Shown: positions 47,034 to 59,283 of the stretch, piece by piece
How the letters are laid out: every line of letters begins with the position of its first letter
Numbering within the stretch: the stretch's first letter is position 1
NCBI RefSeq assembly: GCF_002197985.1
Contig: NZ_NBYK01000002.1
Span: forward strand, 151,041-215,040
Length of the DNA: 64,000 nt
Source: Halopseudomonas aestusnigri
GTDB taxonomy: Bacteria; Pseudomonadota; Gammaproteobacteria; Pseudomonadales; Pseudomonadaceae
Direction: 5' to 3'
Program-made: the position numbers and the translations under genes
The notes under the pieces: model-generated
Seen by the model: only the letters and a program-made list of their open reading frames with translations
Told to the model about the DNA's origin: nothing
The model's database searches: none

Positions 47034-48308
47034 TTACTTGGAAGGGTAGTCGCGCTGGGTTGAGCCGGTGTACAGCTGGCGTGGCCGGCCAATCTTGTAG
47101 GGGCCGCTGATCATCTCGTTCCAGTGTGCAATCCAGCCCGGAGTACGGCCGGTGGCAAAGATAACGGTGAACATTTCGGTCGGAATGCCGATCGCTTTCA
47201 GGATGATGCCTGAGTAGAAATCGACGTTCGGGTACAGGTTGCGCTCTTTGAAGTACGGGTCGTTGCGCGCAATCTCTTCCAGCTTCATGGCCAGTTCCAG
47301 CTGCGGATCGTTGATGCCCAGCTCGGCCAGAACTTCGTCGCAGGTCTGCTTCATGACCTTGGCGCGCGGGTCGAAGTTCTTGTAAACGCGGTGGCCGAAG
47401 CCCATCAGCTTGAAAGGGTCGTCCTTGTCTTTGGCCTTGGCGACGAATTTTTCGATGTTCGATACATCACCGATCTCGTCCAGCATGCGCAGTACCGCTT
47501 CGTTTGCACCGCCGTGCGCAGGCCCCCACAGGGCTGCGATACCGGCTGCAATGCAGGCGAACGGGTTGGCTCCGGACGAGCCGGCCAGGCGTACGGTTGA
47601 GGTGGAGGCGTTCTGCTCGTGGTCGGCGTGCAGGACGAAGATACGATCCATGGCCTTGGCCAGCACCGGGCTGATCTTCTTCTCTTCACATGGGGTATTG
47701 AACATCATGTGCAGGAAGTTTTCGGAGTAGCTCAGGTCATTGCGCGGGTACATCATGGGCTGCCCCATGGAGTACTTGTAGACCATCGCGGCCAGGGTCG
47801 GCATCTTGGCGATCAGACGAATTGCGGAAATTTCGCGGTGATGCGGGTCGTTGATATCCAGCGAGTCGTGGTAGAAGGCGGAGAGGGCGCCGACAACACC
47901 GCACATGATGGCCATCGGGTGCGCATCGCGGCGGAAGCCGTTGAAGAAGTTCTTCAGCTGCTCGTGAACCATGGTGTGGTTCTTGATGGTGTTGTCGAAT
48001 TTGGCCTTCTCTTCTGCGCTGGGCAGTTCGCCCTTGAGCAGCAGGAAGCAGGTCTCCAGGAAGTCGGATTTCTCGGCCAACTGATCGATCGGGTAGCCGC
48101 GGTGCAGGAGCACGCCCTTGTCGCCGTCGATGTAGGTGATCTTGGATTCACAGGACGAGGTGGCCATAAAGCCGGGGTCGAAGGTGAATACGCCTTGGGC
48201 GGTCAGGCCGCGTACGTCCACAACGTCGGGGCCCATGGTCCCGGAATAGACTGGCAGCTCGATGGGGGCCGCGCCCTCGATGATCAACTGCGCCTTTTTG
48301 TCAGCCAT
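47034..48308 (-). CDS. gltA: Citrate synthase (type II)
   Basis: A 424-residue hexameric citrate synthase. The catalytic residues are in [43 protein letters not shown] (two His) and [16 protein letters not shown] (Asp). Joins acetyl-CoA and oxaloacetate, the entry step of the TCA cycle. It is divergent from sdhC, with its own strong promoter, as in other pseudomonads. Confidence 0.97.
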   Translation of the reverse strand: MADKKAQLIIEGAAPIELPVYSGTMGPDVVDVRGLTAQGVFTFDPGFMATSSCESKITYIDGDKGVLLHRGYPIDQLAEKSDFLETCFLLLKGELPSAEEKAKFDNTIKNHTMVHEQLKNFFNGFRRDAHPMAIMCGVVGALSAFYHDSLDINDPHHREISAIRLIAKMPTLAAMVYKYSMGQPMMYPRNDLSYSENFLHMMFNTPCEEKKISPVLAKAMDRIFVLHADHEQNASTSTVRLAGSSGANPFACIAAGIAALWGPAHGGANEAVLRMLDEIGDVSNIEKFVAKAKDKDDPFKLMGFGHRVYKNFDPRAKVMKQTCDEVLAELGINDPQLELAMKLEEIARNDPYFKERNLYPNVDFYSGIILKAIGIPTEMFTVIFATGRTPGWIAHWNEMISGPYKIGRPRQLYTGSTQRDYPSK

Positions 48309-48365
48309 TGATGGCCTCCTGTTTTGCTGTATCGAAAAGGTGACCCCCCACGCAGGGCCCGCATC

Positions 48366-48393
48366 ACTATAAGGTGATAAATTGGTTTGTCAA
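48366..48393 (-). promoter_or_regulatory. Sigma-70 promoter of gltA
   Basis: On the minus strand a perfect TTGACA (48388-48393), a 16-base spacer and TATAGT (48366-48371, 5/6) lie about 60 bases before the gltA ATG. Confidence 0.85.
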
Positions 48394-48421
48394 TTGTGCG
48401 GATAGTGAAAGGAAATGAGGT

Positions 48422-48440
48422 CAATTAAAAGGTTTAATTG
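48422..48440. promoter_or_regulatory. Dyad between the gltA and sdh promoters, operator-like
   Basis: CAATTAAA and TTTAATTG form a perfect 8-bp inverted repeat with a 3-base spacer. It lies about 29 bases upstream of the gltA -35 and 69 upstream of the sdh -35, and CAATTG recurs at the gltA -35. It could be a shared regulator site; no known consensus is assigned. The gap 48309-48661 contains no gene. Confidence 0.5.
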
Positions 48441-48508
48441 CAAGCTTTTATTGTCGCTTGGCTAGACTTGGCACCGCGGAAACAGAGCGTTTCCCGCCAG
48501 GTGTTCCG

Positions 48509-48537
48509 TTGTAATCAACGGTCTAAGTCACTATACT
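48509..48537 (+). promoter_or_regulatory. Sigma-70 promoter of sdhCDAB-suc
   Basis: TTGTAA (48509-48514), a 17-base spacer and TATACT (48532-48537, 5/6) precede sdhC, leaving a leader of about 118 bases. Confidence 0.75.
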
Positions 48538-48661
48538 CCTTGACCGGCAAAGTGACCCGCAGGGCTTCGCCAGAGGCTGCTGGGGCGGGTCATTAAAGGT
48601 GTCACAGTGCATCTTCCTATAATCCAGCCCTGTCCACAGGGCCCTGAGTGTGAATATAGCC

Positions 48662-49036
48662 GTGAATAGCAAACGACCCGTCAACCTCGACCTCAGGACT
48701 ATCAAGCTTCCTGTAACCGCATACACGTCAATTCTGCATCGCATTTCTGGCGTGATCCTGTTTGTCGCCATCGCTGGGCTTCTCTGGATGCTCGATACCT
48801 CTCTCGCCTCCGAGAGCGGCTTTGAGCAAATCAAGAGCTGCCTGCAGAACCCACTGGCCAAACTGGTCATCTGGGGCATTCTGTCCGCGCTTCTCTACCA
48901 CCTCATTGCCGGTGTGCGTCATCTGGTGATGGATGCGGGGATTGGTGAAGGGCTGGAAAGCGGCAAGCTTGGTTCGCAGGTAGTAATCGTGGTTTCTGCC
49001 ATCGTGATTGTTCTTCTGGGGGTGTGGATATGGTAA
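48662..49036 (+). CDS. sdhC: Succinate dehydrogenase cytochrome b556 subunit SdhC
   Basis: A 124-residue membrane subunit with three hydrophobic segments. The family start MNSKRPVNLDL followed by RISGVILF is reached from GTG 48662; another GTG is at 48650. The heme ligand His lies in YHLIAGVRHLVMD. Forms the quinone site of complex II with SdhD, whose start overlaps by seven bases. Confidence 0.95.
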   Translation: MNSKRPVNLDLRTIKLPVTAYTSILHRISGVILFVAIAGLLWMLDTSLASESGFEQIKSCLQNPLAKLVIWGILSALLYHLIAGVRHLVMDAGIGEGLESGKLGSQVVIVVSAIVIVLLGVWIW

Positions 49037-49398
49037 CGAATGTCACCAACCTGTCTCGCAGCGGTCTCTATGACTGGATGGCGCAGCGCGTCTCCGCTGT
49101 AGTGCTGGCTGCTTATGTGCTGTTTTTGCTTGGCTACCTGATTTGCAATCCGGGGCTGACCTTTGCTGATTGGCATGGTCTGTTTTCCCAGAGCTGGATG
49201 CGCATCTTCAGCCTGCTGACACTGGTTTCGCTTAGTGTGCATGCGTGGGTTGGGATGTGGACCATCTCGACCGACTACCTGACTCCCATGGCCCTTGGCA
49301 AATCTGCCACCGTTGTCCGCTTCCTGTTCCAGGCGGTCTGCGGTCTGGTCATGTTCGTGATTTTCGTCTGGGGCGTGCAGATTCTCTGGGGTAACTAA
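49030..49398 (+). CDS. sdhD: Succinate dehydrogenase membrane anchor subunit SdhD
   Basis: A 122-residue membrane protein with three segments, matching Pseudomonas SdhD over YDWMAQRVSAVVLAAYVLFLLG and HAWVGMWTISTDYLTP. ATG 49030 lies within the end of sdhC, and sdhA starts at the very next base after its stop. Confidence 0.96.
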   Translation: MVTNVTNLSRSGLYDWMAQRVSAVVLAAYVLFLLGYLICNPGLTFADWHGLFSQSWMRIFSLLTLVSLSVHAWVGMWTISTDYLTPMALGKSATVVRFLFQAVCGLVMFVIFVWGVQILWGN

Positions 49399-51171
49399 AT
49401 GTCTAACATTCGCACACTGACTTTTGATGCCATCATCGTAGGTGGTGGTGGTGCCGGCATGCGCGCTGCACTGCAGCTGGCTCAAGGTGGTCACAAGACC
49501 GCTGTTGTAACCAAGGTATTCCCGACTCGCTCGCACACCGTTTCGGCCCAGGGTGGTATCACCTGTGCCATTGCCTCTGCTGATCCGAATGACGATTGGC
49601 GCTGGCACATGTACGACACCGTCAAGGGCTCCGACTATATCGGTGACCAGGACGCAATCGAGTACATGTGCTCCGTTGGCCCGGAAGCGGTCTTCGAGCT
49701 TGAGCACATGGGTCTGCCGTTTTCCCGTACCGAAACCGGCCGCATCTATCAGCGTCCGTTCGGTGGTCAGTCCAAGGGACCTGACAACCCGACTCAGGCT
49801 GCCCGGACCTGTGCTGCGGCCGACCGTACCGGTCACGCGCTGCTGCACACCCTGTATCAGAACAACGTCAAGCACAACACCTCGTTCCTGAATGAGTGGT
49901 ACGCCGTGGACCTGGTGAAGAACCAGGACGGTGCAGTCGTTGGTGTGATCGCCATCTGCATCGAAACCGGCGAAACCGTATACATCCGCGCCAAGGCCAC
50001 CGTGCTGGCTACCGGTGGTGCAGGTCGCATCTATGCCTCTACCACCAATGCCCTGATCAACACTGGTGACGGCGTTGGCATGGCTTTGCGTGCTGGCGTG
50101 CCGGTGCAGGACATCGAAATGTGGCAGTTCCACCCGACCGGTATCGCCGGTGCCGGTACCCTGGTTACCGAGGGTTGCCGTGGCGAAGGTGGCTACCTGA
50201 TTAACAAGCACGGCGAGCGTTTCATGGAGCGTTATGCGCCGAACGCTAAAGACCTGGCTGGTCGCGACGTTGTTGCCCGTTCCATGGTCAAGGAAATTCT
50301 GGCCGGTAATGGCTGTGGTCCGGATGGCGATCACGTCATGCTCAAGCTGGATCACCTGGGCGAAGAAGTTCTGCACAGCCGTCTGCCCGGTATCTGCGAA
50401 CTGTCCAAGACCTTCGCTCACGTTGATCCTGTTACTGCGCCGATTCCGGTTGTCCCGACCTGTCACTACATGATGGGTGGTATCGCTACCAATATTCACG
50501 GTCAGGCGATTACCCAGGATGCCAACGGCAACGACAAGATTGTTGACGGTTTGTTCGCAGTAGGTGAAGTGGCCTGCGTATCGGTCCACGGTGCCAACCG
50601 CCTGGGCGGTAACTCGCTGCTGGACCTGGTGGTCTTCGGTCGTGCTGCCGGTCTGCACCTGGAGTCTGCGCTGAAGGAAGGTATCGAGCACCGTGGTGCG
50701 TCCGAGTCCGACATCGACGCGTCGCTGGCGCGCCTGTCCGGTCTGAACGAGCGTACTTCCGGCGAAGACGTTGCTCCGCTGCGTAAGGAACTGCAGAACT
50801 GCATGCAGAACTACTTCGGTGTATTCCGTACTGGCGAATACATGCAGAAGGGTATTGCCCAGCTGGCCGATCTGCGTGAGCGCATCGCCAACGTCAAGAT
50901 CGAAGACAAGAGCCAGGCATTCAACACTGCACGTATTGAAGCGCTGGAACTGCAGAACCTGCTGGAAGTGGCCGAAGCCACTGCGATCGCAGCTGAAGCC
51001 CGCAAGGAAAGCCGCGGTGCCCATGCGCGTGAAGACTTCGAGGAGCGCGATGACGTGAACTGGCTGTGCCACAGCCTGTACATGCCTGAAACCAAGCAGC
51101 TGAACAAGCGTGCGGTTAACTTCGCGCCCAAGACTGTTCCGGCATTTGAGCCTAAAGTGCGTACTTACTAA
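49399..51171 (+). CDS. sdhA: Succinate dehydrogenase flavoprotein subunit SdhA
   Basis: A 590-residue subunit. FAD motif [14 protein letters not shown] (about 12-25), covalent FAD His46 in [11 protein letters not shown], the substrate site [21 protein letters not shown] with Arg in ARRD-like GRDVVARSM, and [19 protein letters not shown]. Oxidises succinate to fumarate in complex II. Full length. Confidence 0.98.
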   Translation: MSNIRTLTFDAIIVGGGGAGMRAALQLAQGGHKTAVVTKVFPTRSHTVSAQGGITCAIASADPNDDWRWHMYDTVKGSDYIGDQDAIEYMCSVGPEAVFELEHMGLPFSRTETGRIYQRPFGGQSKGPDNPTQAARTCAAADRTGHALLHTLYQNNVKHNTSFLNEWYAVDLVKNQDGAVVGVIAICIETGETVYIRAKATVLATGGAGRIYASTTNALINTGDGVGMALRAGVPVQDIEMWQFHPTGIAGAGTLVTEGCRGEGGYLINKHGERFMERYAPNAKDLAGRDVVARSMVKEILAGNGCGPDGDHVMLKLDHLGEEVLHSRLPGICELSKTFAHVDPVTAPIPVVPTCHYMMGGIATNIHGQAITQDANGNDKIVDGLFAVGEVACVSVHGANRLGGNSLLDLVVFGRAAGLHLESALKEGIEHRGASESDIDASLARLSGLNERTSGEDVAPLRKELQNCMQNYFGVFRTGEYMQKGIAQLADLRERIANVKIEDKSQAFNTARIEALELQNLLEVAEATAIAAEARKESRGAHAREDFEERDDVNWLCHSLYMPETKQLNKRAVNFAPKTVPAFEPKVRTY

Positions 51172-51182
51172 GGGTGATCGAT

Positions 51183-51887
51183 ATGTTGCAAGTTAGTGTT
51201 TATCGTTACAACCCCGAGAGCGACAACGCTCCTCACATGCAGGATTTTCAGGTTGATACCGGCGGCAAGGACATCATGGTTCTTGACGTGCTGGCCCTGA
51301 TCAAGGAACAGGATGTAGGTTTTTCCTACCGCCGTTCCTGTCGTGAAGGTGTGTGCGGCTCTGATGGCATGAATATCAACGGCAAAAACGGCCTGGCGTG
51401 TATCACTCCGCTGTCTTCCGTGGTCAAGAACAACAAGCTTGTGCTGCGTCCTTTGCCAGGTTTGCCGGTAATTCGTGACTTGGTTGTAGATATGAGCATC
51501 TTCTACAAGCAGTACGAAAAAGTGCAGCCGTATCTGCAAAACGACACGCCGGCGCCCGCTATCGAGCGCCTGCAGTCACCCGAAGAGCGGGAAAAACTGG
51601 ATGGCCTGTACGAGTGTATTCTCTGTGCTTGCTGTTCGACTTCCTGTCCTTCCTTCTGGTGGAACCCGGACAAGTTTATCGGCCCGGCTGGTCTGCTGCA
51701 GGCTTACCGCTTCCTGGCGGATAGTCGCGATGAAAAGACCGACGAGCGTCTGGCTTCCCTGGATGATCCGTTCAGTGTATTCCGCTGCCGCGGCATTATG
51801 AACTGCGTGAATGTGTGCCCGAAGGGTCTCAACCCGACACGTGCCATTGGTCACATCCGCAACATGCTGCTGCAAAGCGGTACCTGA
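51183..51887 (+). CDS. sdhB: Succinate dehydrogenase iron-sulfur subunit SdhB
   Basis: A 234-residue subunit starting at ATG 51183. The [2Fe-2S] ligands are in SCREGVCGSDG (Cys53, Cys58) and Cys73; the [4Fe-4S]/[3Fe-4S] cysteines are in CILCACCSTSC (from Cys145) and CRGIMNCVNVCPKG. Carries electrons from SdhA to the quinone site. Confidence 0.98.
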   Translation: MLQVSVYRYNPESDNAPHMQDFQVDTGGKDIMVLDVLALIKEQDVGFSYRRSCREGVCGSDGMNINGKNGLACITPLSSVVKNNKLVLRPLPGLPVIRDLVVDMSIFYKQYEKVQPYLQNDTPAPAIERLQSPEEREKLDGLYECILCACCSTSCPSFWWNPDKFIGPAGLLQAYRFLADSRDEKTDERLASLDDPFSVFRCRGIMNCVNVCPKGLNPTRAIGHIRNMLLQSGT

Positions 51888-51916
51888 TCGGCTTAAATTG
51901 CATTAAGTTGGCCTGT

Positions 51917-51952
51917 ACCGGCTCCTGCCATAGGGAGCCGGTCAGTTTTTTA
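51917..51952 (+). terminator. Intrinsic terminator-like hairpin between sdhB and sucA
   Basis: A 9-bp stem ACCGGCTCC/GGAGCCGGT with an 8-base loop, followed by CAG and T6, begins 30 bases after the sdhB stop. The rest of the gap 51888-52200 has no gene and a small TCGGGT/ACCCGA hairpin near 52,010-52,023. It likely reduces rather than stops read-through into sucA, or sucA has its own promoter. Confidence 0.7.
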
Positions 51953-52200
51953 ACGAACCGCAGCCCAAAAAGCAGCGGTTTGTATGTACCTAAACCAGCA
52001 GGGGCACTCGGGTAACACCCGAACTATCTGTCGGGGCCGGCAATTTTCCGTTAAACGGGATAGGTGGCGGCAGGATTGGAGGCAGCGACACTGCCACTAG
52101 TCAACGCCAGCAGTTTCGCGCGGATGGCTGAGTCATTGAATGACTCGCCAATTAATGGTCTTAGCGCCAGGTGGTGTCCCCTTATAGAGGGTGACCAAGC

Positions 52201-55038
52201 ATGCCAGACAGCGTAATGCAGCAGCTGTGGAGCACCTCTCACCTTGACGGTGGGAATGCGTCCTATGTTGAAGAGCTTTATGAGCTCTACCTGCAAGATC
52301 CGAACAGTGTTTCCGAAGAGTGGCGAAGCTATTTCCAAAAGCTGCCCCAGGTAAACGGTCACGCCGGTTCGGACGTTCCCCACTCCGCAATTCGCGACCA
52401 CTTCCTTCAGCTCGCCAAGAGCAATCGTCGTCCGCAGGCTGTCAGCGGCGGCGCAGTCAGTAGCGAGCACGAGAAAAAGCAGATCGATGTTCTGCGTCTG
52501 ATCCAGGCTTTCCGGATGCGTGGCCATCAGGCTTCCACTCTTGATCCCCTGGGCCTTTGGAAGCGCGAAGAAATCGCCGACCTGACTCTGGCCGATTACG
52601 GCCTGACCAATGCTGATCTGGACACGGTGTTCCGCACCGGTGAGCTGCAGATCGGCAAGGATGAGGCGACCCTGCGTGAAATTCTGGATGCGCTGAAATC
52701 GACCTATTGCTCGACCTTCGGGGCCGAGTACATGCACATCGTGGATTCCACCCAGCGCCGCTGGTTCCAGCAGCGTATCGAAAGCGTGCGCGGCAAGCCC
52801 CAGCTGGGCGCTGATACCAAGCGTCACCTGCTCGAGCGTCTGACTGCTGCTGAAGGTCTGGAGAAGTATCTGGGTACCAAGTATCCGGGTACCAAGCGTT
52901 TTGGTGTGGAAGGGGGTGAGAGCCTCATTCCCATGCTGGATGAAATCATTCAGCGTGCAGGCTCCTACGGCACCCAGGAAGTTGTGCTCGGCATGGCACA
53001 CCGCGGCCGATTGAACGTGCTGGTCAACACCCTCGGCAAGAACCCCCGCGACCTGTTCGACGAGTTCGAAGGCAAGAAGAAGGTCGACATGGGTTCCGGT
53101 GACGTCAAATACCACCAGGGCTTCTCGTCCAACGTCATGACCTCCGGTGGCGAAGTCCATTTGGCGCTGGCGTTCAACCCGTCTCACCTGGAGATTGTTT
53201 CTCCGGTGGTCGAGGGGTCCGTACGCGCCCGTCAGGACCGTCGCCTTGACGTGACCGGCGACAAGGTACTGCCGATCAGCATTCACGGTGATGCAGCCTT
53301 TGCCGGTCAGGGTGTGGTCATGGAGACATTCCAGATGTCCCAGACCCGAGCCTACAAGACTGGTGGCACCATCCACATCGTCATCAACAACCAGGTTGGC
53401 TTCACCACCAGCCGCCAGGACGATGCGCGTTCCACCGAGTACTGCACCGACGTTGCCAAGATGATTCAGGCGCCGATCTTCCACGTCAATGGCGATGATC
53501 CGGAAGCGGTTCTGTTTGTAACCCAGCTGGCCGTTGACTACCGCATGCAGTTCAAGCGTGACGTCGTCATCGATATGGTCTGCTACCGCCGTCGCGGCCA
53601 CAACGAAGCCGACGAGCCCTCCGGCACCCAGCCGCTGATGTATGAAGTCATTACCAAGCACCCGACAACCCGCGAAATCTACGCGGAGCGCCTGGTTGCC
53701 GAAGGCGTGCTGAGCAAGGAAGACGTTCAGGATTACTTCGAGGAGTACCGCAACGCGCTGGATAACGGTGATCACGTGGTTAAGAGCCTGGTCAAGGAGC
53801 CGGACAGCAGTTCGTTCGTTGACTGGGCGCCGTACCTGAATCACAAGTGGACTGCGCGTCACGACACCAGTTTTGACCTGAAGACCCTGCAGGAGCTGGC
53901 CAACCGCTTGACCGATCTGCCGGACGGCCTGGTGCTGCAGCGTCAGGTTGGCAAGATCATCGAAGACCGTCGCAAGATGGCTGCCGGTGCTCTGGCGCTG
54001 AACTGGGGCTTCGCCGAAACCATGGCTTACGCCACGCTGCTGCACGAAGGGCATCCTGTGCGCATCACCGGCCAGGACGTGGGTCGCGGCACCTTCTCGC
54101 ACCGTCACGCTGTGCTGCACAGTCAAAACGATGGTCGTGCCTATGTTCCGCTGCGCAAGCTGAGCGACAACCAGCCGCGTTTCGATATCTACGACTCCTT
54201 CCTGTCGGAGGAAGCCGTACTGGCGTTTGAATACGGTTACGCAACAACCACGCCCAATGCGCTGGTTATCTGGGAAGCCCAGTTCGGTGACTTCTTCAAC
54301 GGTGCCCAGGTGGTCGTTGACCAGTTCATCACCAGCGGCGAGCACAAGTGGGGACGTCTGTGTGGTCTGACCATGCTGCTGCCGCACGGCTACGAAGGGC
54401 AGGGTCCGGAGCACTCGTCCGCCCGTCTCGAGCGCTTCCTGCAACTGTGTGCCGAGCACAATATTCAGGTGTGCGTGCCGTCTACTCCGGCTCAGGTCTA
54501 CCACATGCTGCGCCGCCAGGTGATTCGTCCGCTGCGCAAGCCGCTGATTGCCCTGACTCCCAAGTCGCTGCTGCGCCACAAGCTGGCTACCTCGACTCTG
54601 GAAGAACTGGCCGAAGGCTCCTTCCAGACTGTGATTCCGGAGATCGATGCCATCGATCCGAAGAAGGTTGATCGCGTCGTGATGTGTAGTGGCAAGGTCT
54701 ACTATGACCTGCTGGAAAAGCGTCGCAACGAGGAGCTGGACAACGTTGCGGTTATCCGTATCGAACAGCTGTATCCGTTCCCCGAGGACGATCTGGCCGA
54801 TGTGCTGGCACCCTACAAGAACCTGAAGAAGGTTGTCTGGTGTCAGGAAGAGCCGATGAACCAGGGCGCCTGGTACTGCAGCCAGCATCACATGCGTCGT
54901 GTACTGTCTCAGCACAAGACCAAGAATCTGTATCTGGACTACGCTGGACGTGAGGCTTCTGCCGCGCCGGCCTGCGGCCATCCTTCCATGCACGCTGAAC
55001 AGCAGGAAAAGCTCCTGCAAGACGCCTTTACCGTCTGA
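52201..55038 (+). CDS. sucA: 2-oxoglutarate dehydrogenase E1 component SucA
   Basis: A 945-residue thiamin diphosphate enzyme, full length for SucA. Landmarks: SYVEELYELYLQDPNSV at the start, VLGMAHRGRLNVLVN, SIHGDAAFAGQGVV (ThDP GDG-like), ITGQDVGRGTFSHRHAV and LPHGYEGQGPEHSSARLERFLQL. Decarboxylates 2-oxoglutarate and succinylates the E2 lipoyl arm. GAGGGTGA lies before its ATG. Confidence 0.98.
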   Translation: MPDSVMQQLWSTSHLDGGNASYVEELYELYLQDPNSVSEEWRSYFQKLPQVNGHAGSDVPHSAIRDHFLQLAKSNRRPQAVSGGAVSSEHEKKQIDVLRLIQAFRMRGHQASTLDPLGLWKREEIADLTLADYGLTNADLDTVFRTGELQIGKDEATLREILDALKSTYCSTFGAEYMHIVDSTQRRWFQQRIESVRGKPQLGADTKRHLLERLTAAEGLEKYLGTKYPGTKRFGVEGGESLIPMLDEIIQRAGSYGTQEVVLGMAHRGRLNVLVNTLGKNPRDLFDEFEGKKKVDMGSGDVKYHQGFSSNVMTSGGEVHLALAFNPSHLEIVSPVVEGSVRARQDRRLDVTGDKVLPISIHGDAAFAGQGVVMETFQMSQTRAYKTGGTIHIVINNQVGFTTSRQDDARSTEYCTDVAKMIQAPIFHVNGDDPEAVLFVTQLAVDYRMQFKRDVVIDMVCYRRRGHNEADEPSGTQPLMYEVITKHPTTREIYAERLVAEGVLSKEDVQDYFEEYRNALDNGDHVVKSLVKEPDSSSFVDWAPYLNHKWTARHDTSFDLKTLQELANRLTDLPDGLVLQRQVGKIIEDRRKMAAGALALNWGFAETMAYATLLHEGHPVRITGQDVGRGTFSHRHAVLHSQNDGRAYVPLRKLSDNQPRFDIYDSFLSEEAVLAFEYGYATTTPNALVIWEAQFGDFFNGAQVVVDQFITSGEHKWGRLCGLTMLLPHGYEGQGPEHSSARLERFLQLCAEHNIQVCVPSTPAQVYHMLRRQVIRPLRKPLIALTPKSLLRHKLATSTLEELAEGSFQTVIPEIDAIDPKKVDRVVMCSGKVYYDLLEKRRNEELDNVAVIRIEQLYPFPEDDLADVLAPYKNLKKVVWCQEEPMNQGAWYCSQHHMRRVLSQHKTKNLYLDYAGREASAAPACGHPSMHAEQQEKLLQDAFTV

Positions 55039-55074
55039 GCTACGTCAGACAACAGAGATTAATAAGGATCGACA

Positions 55075-56295
55075 ATGGCTATTGAAATCAAAGCCCCAAC
55101 TTTTCCGGAATCGGTGGCTGACGGCACTGTTGCCACGTGGCACAAGCAACCGGGTGATGCGGTAAAACGCGATGAGCTGCTGGTAGATATCGAGACCGAC
55201 AAGGTCGTTATGGAAGTGCTGGCGGAAGCTGACGGCGTCATGGGCGACATTGCCAAGGCCGAAGGCGACACCGTACTGAGCGGCGAAGTCCTGGGCGTGC
55301 TGAAAGACGGTGAGGCTGCTGCAGCGCCGGCTGCCAAGCCGGCTGAGGCCAAGGCCGAGTCTGCACCGGCTGCTGCCGAAGCCACGGGCGAAGAGCCCAT
55401 GCTGTCGCCGGCCGCTCGCAAGCTGGCCGAGGAAAACGGTCTGGTCGCGTCCGAGATTTCCGGTACCGGCAAGGGCGGTCGCGTCACCAAGGAAGACGTG
55501 CTGAACGCTGTTGAAGCCAAGAAGAACGCACCGGCTGCCAAGCCCGCCGCGCCGGTGGCACCGGCTGCCGCTGTTGCCCTGCCTGAAGGTGATCGCACCG
55601 AGAAGCGCGTGCCGATGACCCGCCTGCGTGCGCGTATCGCCGAGCGTCTGGTTGACGCCCAGTCCAACATGGCCATGCTGACTACCTTCAACGAGGTCAA
55701 CATGAAGCCGGTCATGGACCTGCGCAGCAAGTACAAGGACCTGTTCGAGAAGAAGCACAACGGCGTGCGTCTGGGCTTCATGTCCTTCTTCGTCAAGGCG
55801 GCTACCGAAGCACTCAAGCGCTTCCCGGCGGTCAACGCCTCCATTGACGGCAACGACATTGTCTACCACGGCTATCAGGATATTGGCGTTGCCGTATCCA
55901 GTGACCGCGGTCTTGTTGTGCCGATTCTGCGCAACACCGAGCACATGGGCCTGGCAGACATCGAAGGCACCATCGCCGATTACGGCCGCAAGGCTCGCGA
56001 CGGCAAGCTGACCATGGAAGAGATGACCGGCGGCACCTTCACTATCTCCAACGGTGGTGTATTCGGTTCGCTGGTATCCACGCCGATCGTCAACCCGCCG
56101 CAGGCAGCTATTCTGGGCATGCACAAGATCCAGGAGCGACCGATGGCGGTCAACGGTCAGGTTGTCATCCTGCCGATGATGTATTTGGCACTGTCCTACG
56201 ACCACCGCCTGATCGACGGCAAGGAAGCGGTGAGCTTCCTGGTTGCCATCAAGGACCTGCTGGAAGACCCGGCTCGTCTGCTGCTGGACGTTTGA
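55075..56295 (+). CDS. sucB: Dihydrolipoyl succinyltransferase E2 SucB
   Basis: A 406-residue E2: lipoyl domain with Lys43 in [10 protein letters not shown], a peripheral subunit-binding segment [27 protein letters not shown] after an Ala/Pro-rich linker, and the catalytic domain ending in [15 protein letters not shown] (His and Asp of HxxxDG). Transfers succinyl to CoA; makes the core of the complex. Confidence 0.98.
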   Translation: MAIEIKAPTFPESVADGTVATWHKQPGDAVKRDELLVDIETDKVVMEVLAEADGVMGDIAKAEGDTVLSGEVLGVLKDGEAAAAPAAKPAEAKAESAPAAAEATGEEPMLSPAARKLAEENGLVASEISGTGKGGRVTKEDVLNAVEAKKNAPAAKPAAPVAPAAAVALPEGDRTEKRVPMTRLRARIAERLVDAQSNMAMLTTFNEVNMKPVMDLRSKYKDLFEKKHNGVRLGFMSFFVKAATEALKRFPAVNASIDGNDIVYHGYQDIGVAVSSDRGLVVPILRNTEHMGLADIEGTIADYGRKARDGKLTMEEMTGGTFTISNGGVFGSLVSTPIVNPPQAAILGMHKIQERPMAVNGQVVILPMMYLALSYDHRLIDGKEAVSFLVAIKDLLEDPARLLLDV

Positions 56296-56328
56296 TCGGT
56301 ACTACGGGTTTTTAGTAGCAGATTACTC

Positions 56329-56357
56329 GCCCGGCACCCAGTGCCGGGCTCCGTTTT
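56329..56357 (+). terminator. GC hairpin with short T-run between sucB and lpd
   Basis: A perfect 9-bp stem GCCCGGCAC/GTGCCGGGC with a 3-base loop is followed by TCCGTTTT, 33 bases after sucB. The T-run is short and offset, so partial attenuation is more likely than full termination. Confidence 0.5.
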
Positions 56358-56359
56358 GA

Positions 56360-57823
<1,464 letters not shown>

Positions 57824-57829
57824 TATAGC

Positions 57830-57873
57830 GCGCTGACCCGGCGGTCGCAGTGCGACAGTCGGGTCAACAGCGC
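57830..57873 (+). other. Nested stem structure between lpd and sucC
   Basis: GCGCTG (57830-57835) pairs with CAGCGC (57868-57873), ACCCG (57836-57840) with CGGGT (57860-57864), and TCGC with GCGA around 57845-57855. No T-run follows. The structure starts seven bases after the lpd stop in a 293-base gap (57824-58116) that holds no gene. Confidence 0.5.
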
Positions 57874-58116
57874 AGCTTAAAGGACAACTTTGGCCGAGCA
57901 ATCGGCCAGGCCACGATAGGGTGGTCAGCCGTGTTGCCGGATGCCGGTTTGCCCGTCACGAGCCCGTCGAAAAGGGCGAGTGCAGGCAGCAGGGCATGTA
58001 AAGGATGAGACATGTGCGGGTCAGCAGGTCTCCGGCAGAACGGCATTGGTGGTTACGGTCCCCTAGGACAGTGGCTATAAAACGTAATTCCTACACGATC
58101 AAAACGGTAGAAAAGC

Positions 58117-59283
58117 ATGAATCTTCACGAATATCAGGGGAAGCAGCTGTTCGCTGAATACGGCCTTCCAGTATCCAAGGGTTTTGCTGTCGACACTCCG
58201 GAAGAAGCGGCTGAAGCCTGTGACAAGATTGGCGGCGACATGTGGGTCGTCAAGGCTCAGGTTCACGCTGGTGGCCGTGGTAAAGCCGGCGGTGTAAAGC
58301 TGGTCAAGAGCAAGGAAGATGCAAAAGCCTTCGCCGAGAAGTGGCTGGGTCAGCGTCTGGTTACTTACCAGACTGACGCCAATGGTCAGCCGGTCAGCAA
58401 GATTCTGGTTGAGTCCTGCACCGACATCGCCAAGGAACTGTACCTGGGCGCAGTAGTTGATCGTTCCACTCGCCGTATCGTCTTCATGGCCTCCACCGAA
58501 GGTGGTGTCGAGATCGAGAAGGTTGCGGAAGAAACCCCCGAGAAGATCCTCAAGGCAACCATCGACCCGCTGGTTGGCCCGCAGCCCTATCAGGGCCGTG
58601 AGCTGGCATTCAAGCTGGGCCTCGAAGGCGACCAGATCAAGCAGTTCACCAACATTTTCGTAGGCCTGGGCAAGCTGTTCGCCGACTACGACCTGGCGCT
58701 GCTGGAAATCAATCCGCTGGTGATCAAGGAAGACGGCAACCTGCATTGCCTGGACGCCAAGATCAACATCGACGGCAACGCCATGTACCGTCAGCCCAAG
58801 CTGCGCGCCATGCACGATCCGTCCCAGGACGATCCGCGTGAAGCCCACGCTGCCAAGTTCGAACTGAACTACGTTGCTCTGGAGGGCAACATCGGCTGCA
58901 TGGTTAACGGCGCCGGTCTGGCCATGGGTACCATGGACATCGTCAACCTGCACGGCGGCAAGCCGGCCAACTTCCTGGACGTGGGCGGCGGCGCGACCAA
59001 AGAGCGCGTTACCGAAGCGTTCAAGATCATCCTGTCCGACTCCAACGTACAAGCGGTTCTGGTTAACATCTTCGGCGGTATCGTACGCTGCGACATGATT
59101 GCTGAAGGCATCATCGGCGCCGTTAAAGAAGTAGGCGTTAAGGTACCGGTTGTTGTTCGTCTGGAAGGCAACAACGCCGATCTCGGCGCCAAGGTATTGG
59201 CCGAGAGTGGCCTGAACATCATCGCTGCAACCAGTCTGACCGACGCTGCCCAGCAAGTCGTCAAGGCCGCGGAGGGTAAATAA
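58117..59283 (+). CDS. sucC: Succinyl-CoA synthetase beta subunit SucC
   Basis: A 388-residue ATP-grasp subunit: [16 protein letters not shown] start, [19 protein letters not shown] nucleotide-binding, LEINPLVI metal site and the C-terminal [16 protein letters not shown]. Binds nucleotide and succinate. Its TAA overlaps the sucD ATG by one base, so the two are coupled. Confidence 0.98.
   Translation: MNLHEYQGKQLFAEYGLPVSKGFAVDTPEEAAEACDKIGGDMWVVKAQVHAGGRGKAGGVKLVKSKEDAKAFAEKWLGQRLVTYQTDANGQPVSKILVESCTDIAKELYLGAVVDRSTRRIVFMASTEGGVEIEKVAEETPEKILKATIDPLVGPQPYQGRELAFKLGLEGDQIKQFTNIFVGLGKLFADYDLALLEINPLVIKEDGNLHCLDAKINIDGNAMYRQPKLRAMHDPSQDDPREAHAAKFELNYVALEGNIGCMVNGAGLAMGTMDIVNLHGGKPANFLDVGGGATKERVTEAFKIILSDSNVQAVLVNIFGGIVRCDMIAEGIIGAVKEVGVKVPVVVRLEGNNADLGAKVLAESGLNIIAATSLTDAAQQVVKAAEGK

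Noticed and set aside
48919-51072. Long minus-strand frame opposite sdhA
   Set aside because: Same shadow effect; its translation is low-complexity with no recognisable domain.
52051-55020. Very long open frame on the minus strand opposite sucA
   Set aside because: It mirrors sucA codon structure, has no ribosome site or family pattern, and sucA is unmistakable. Antisense frames of this kind come from GC-rich codon bias.
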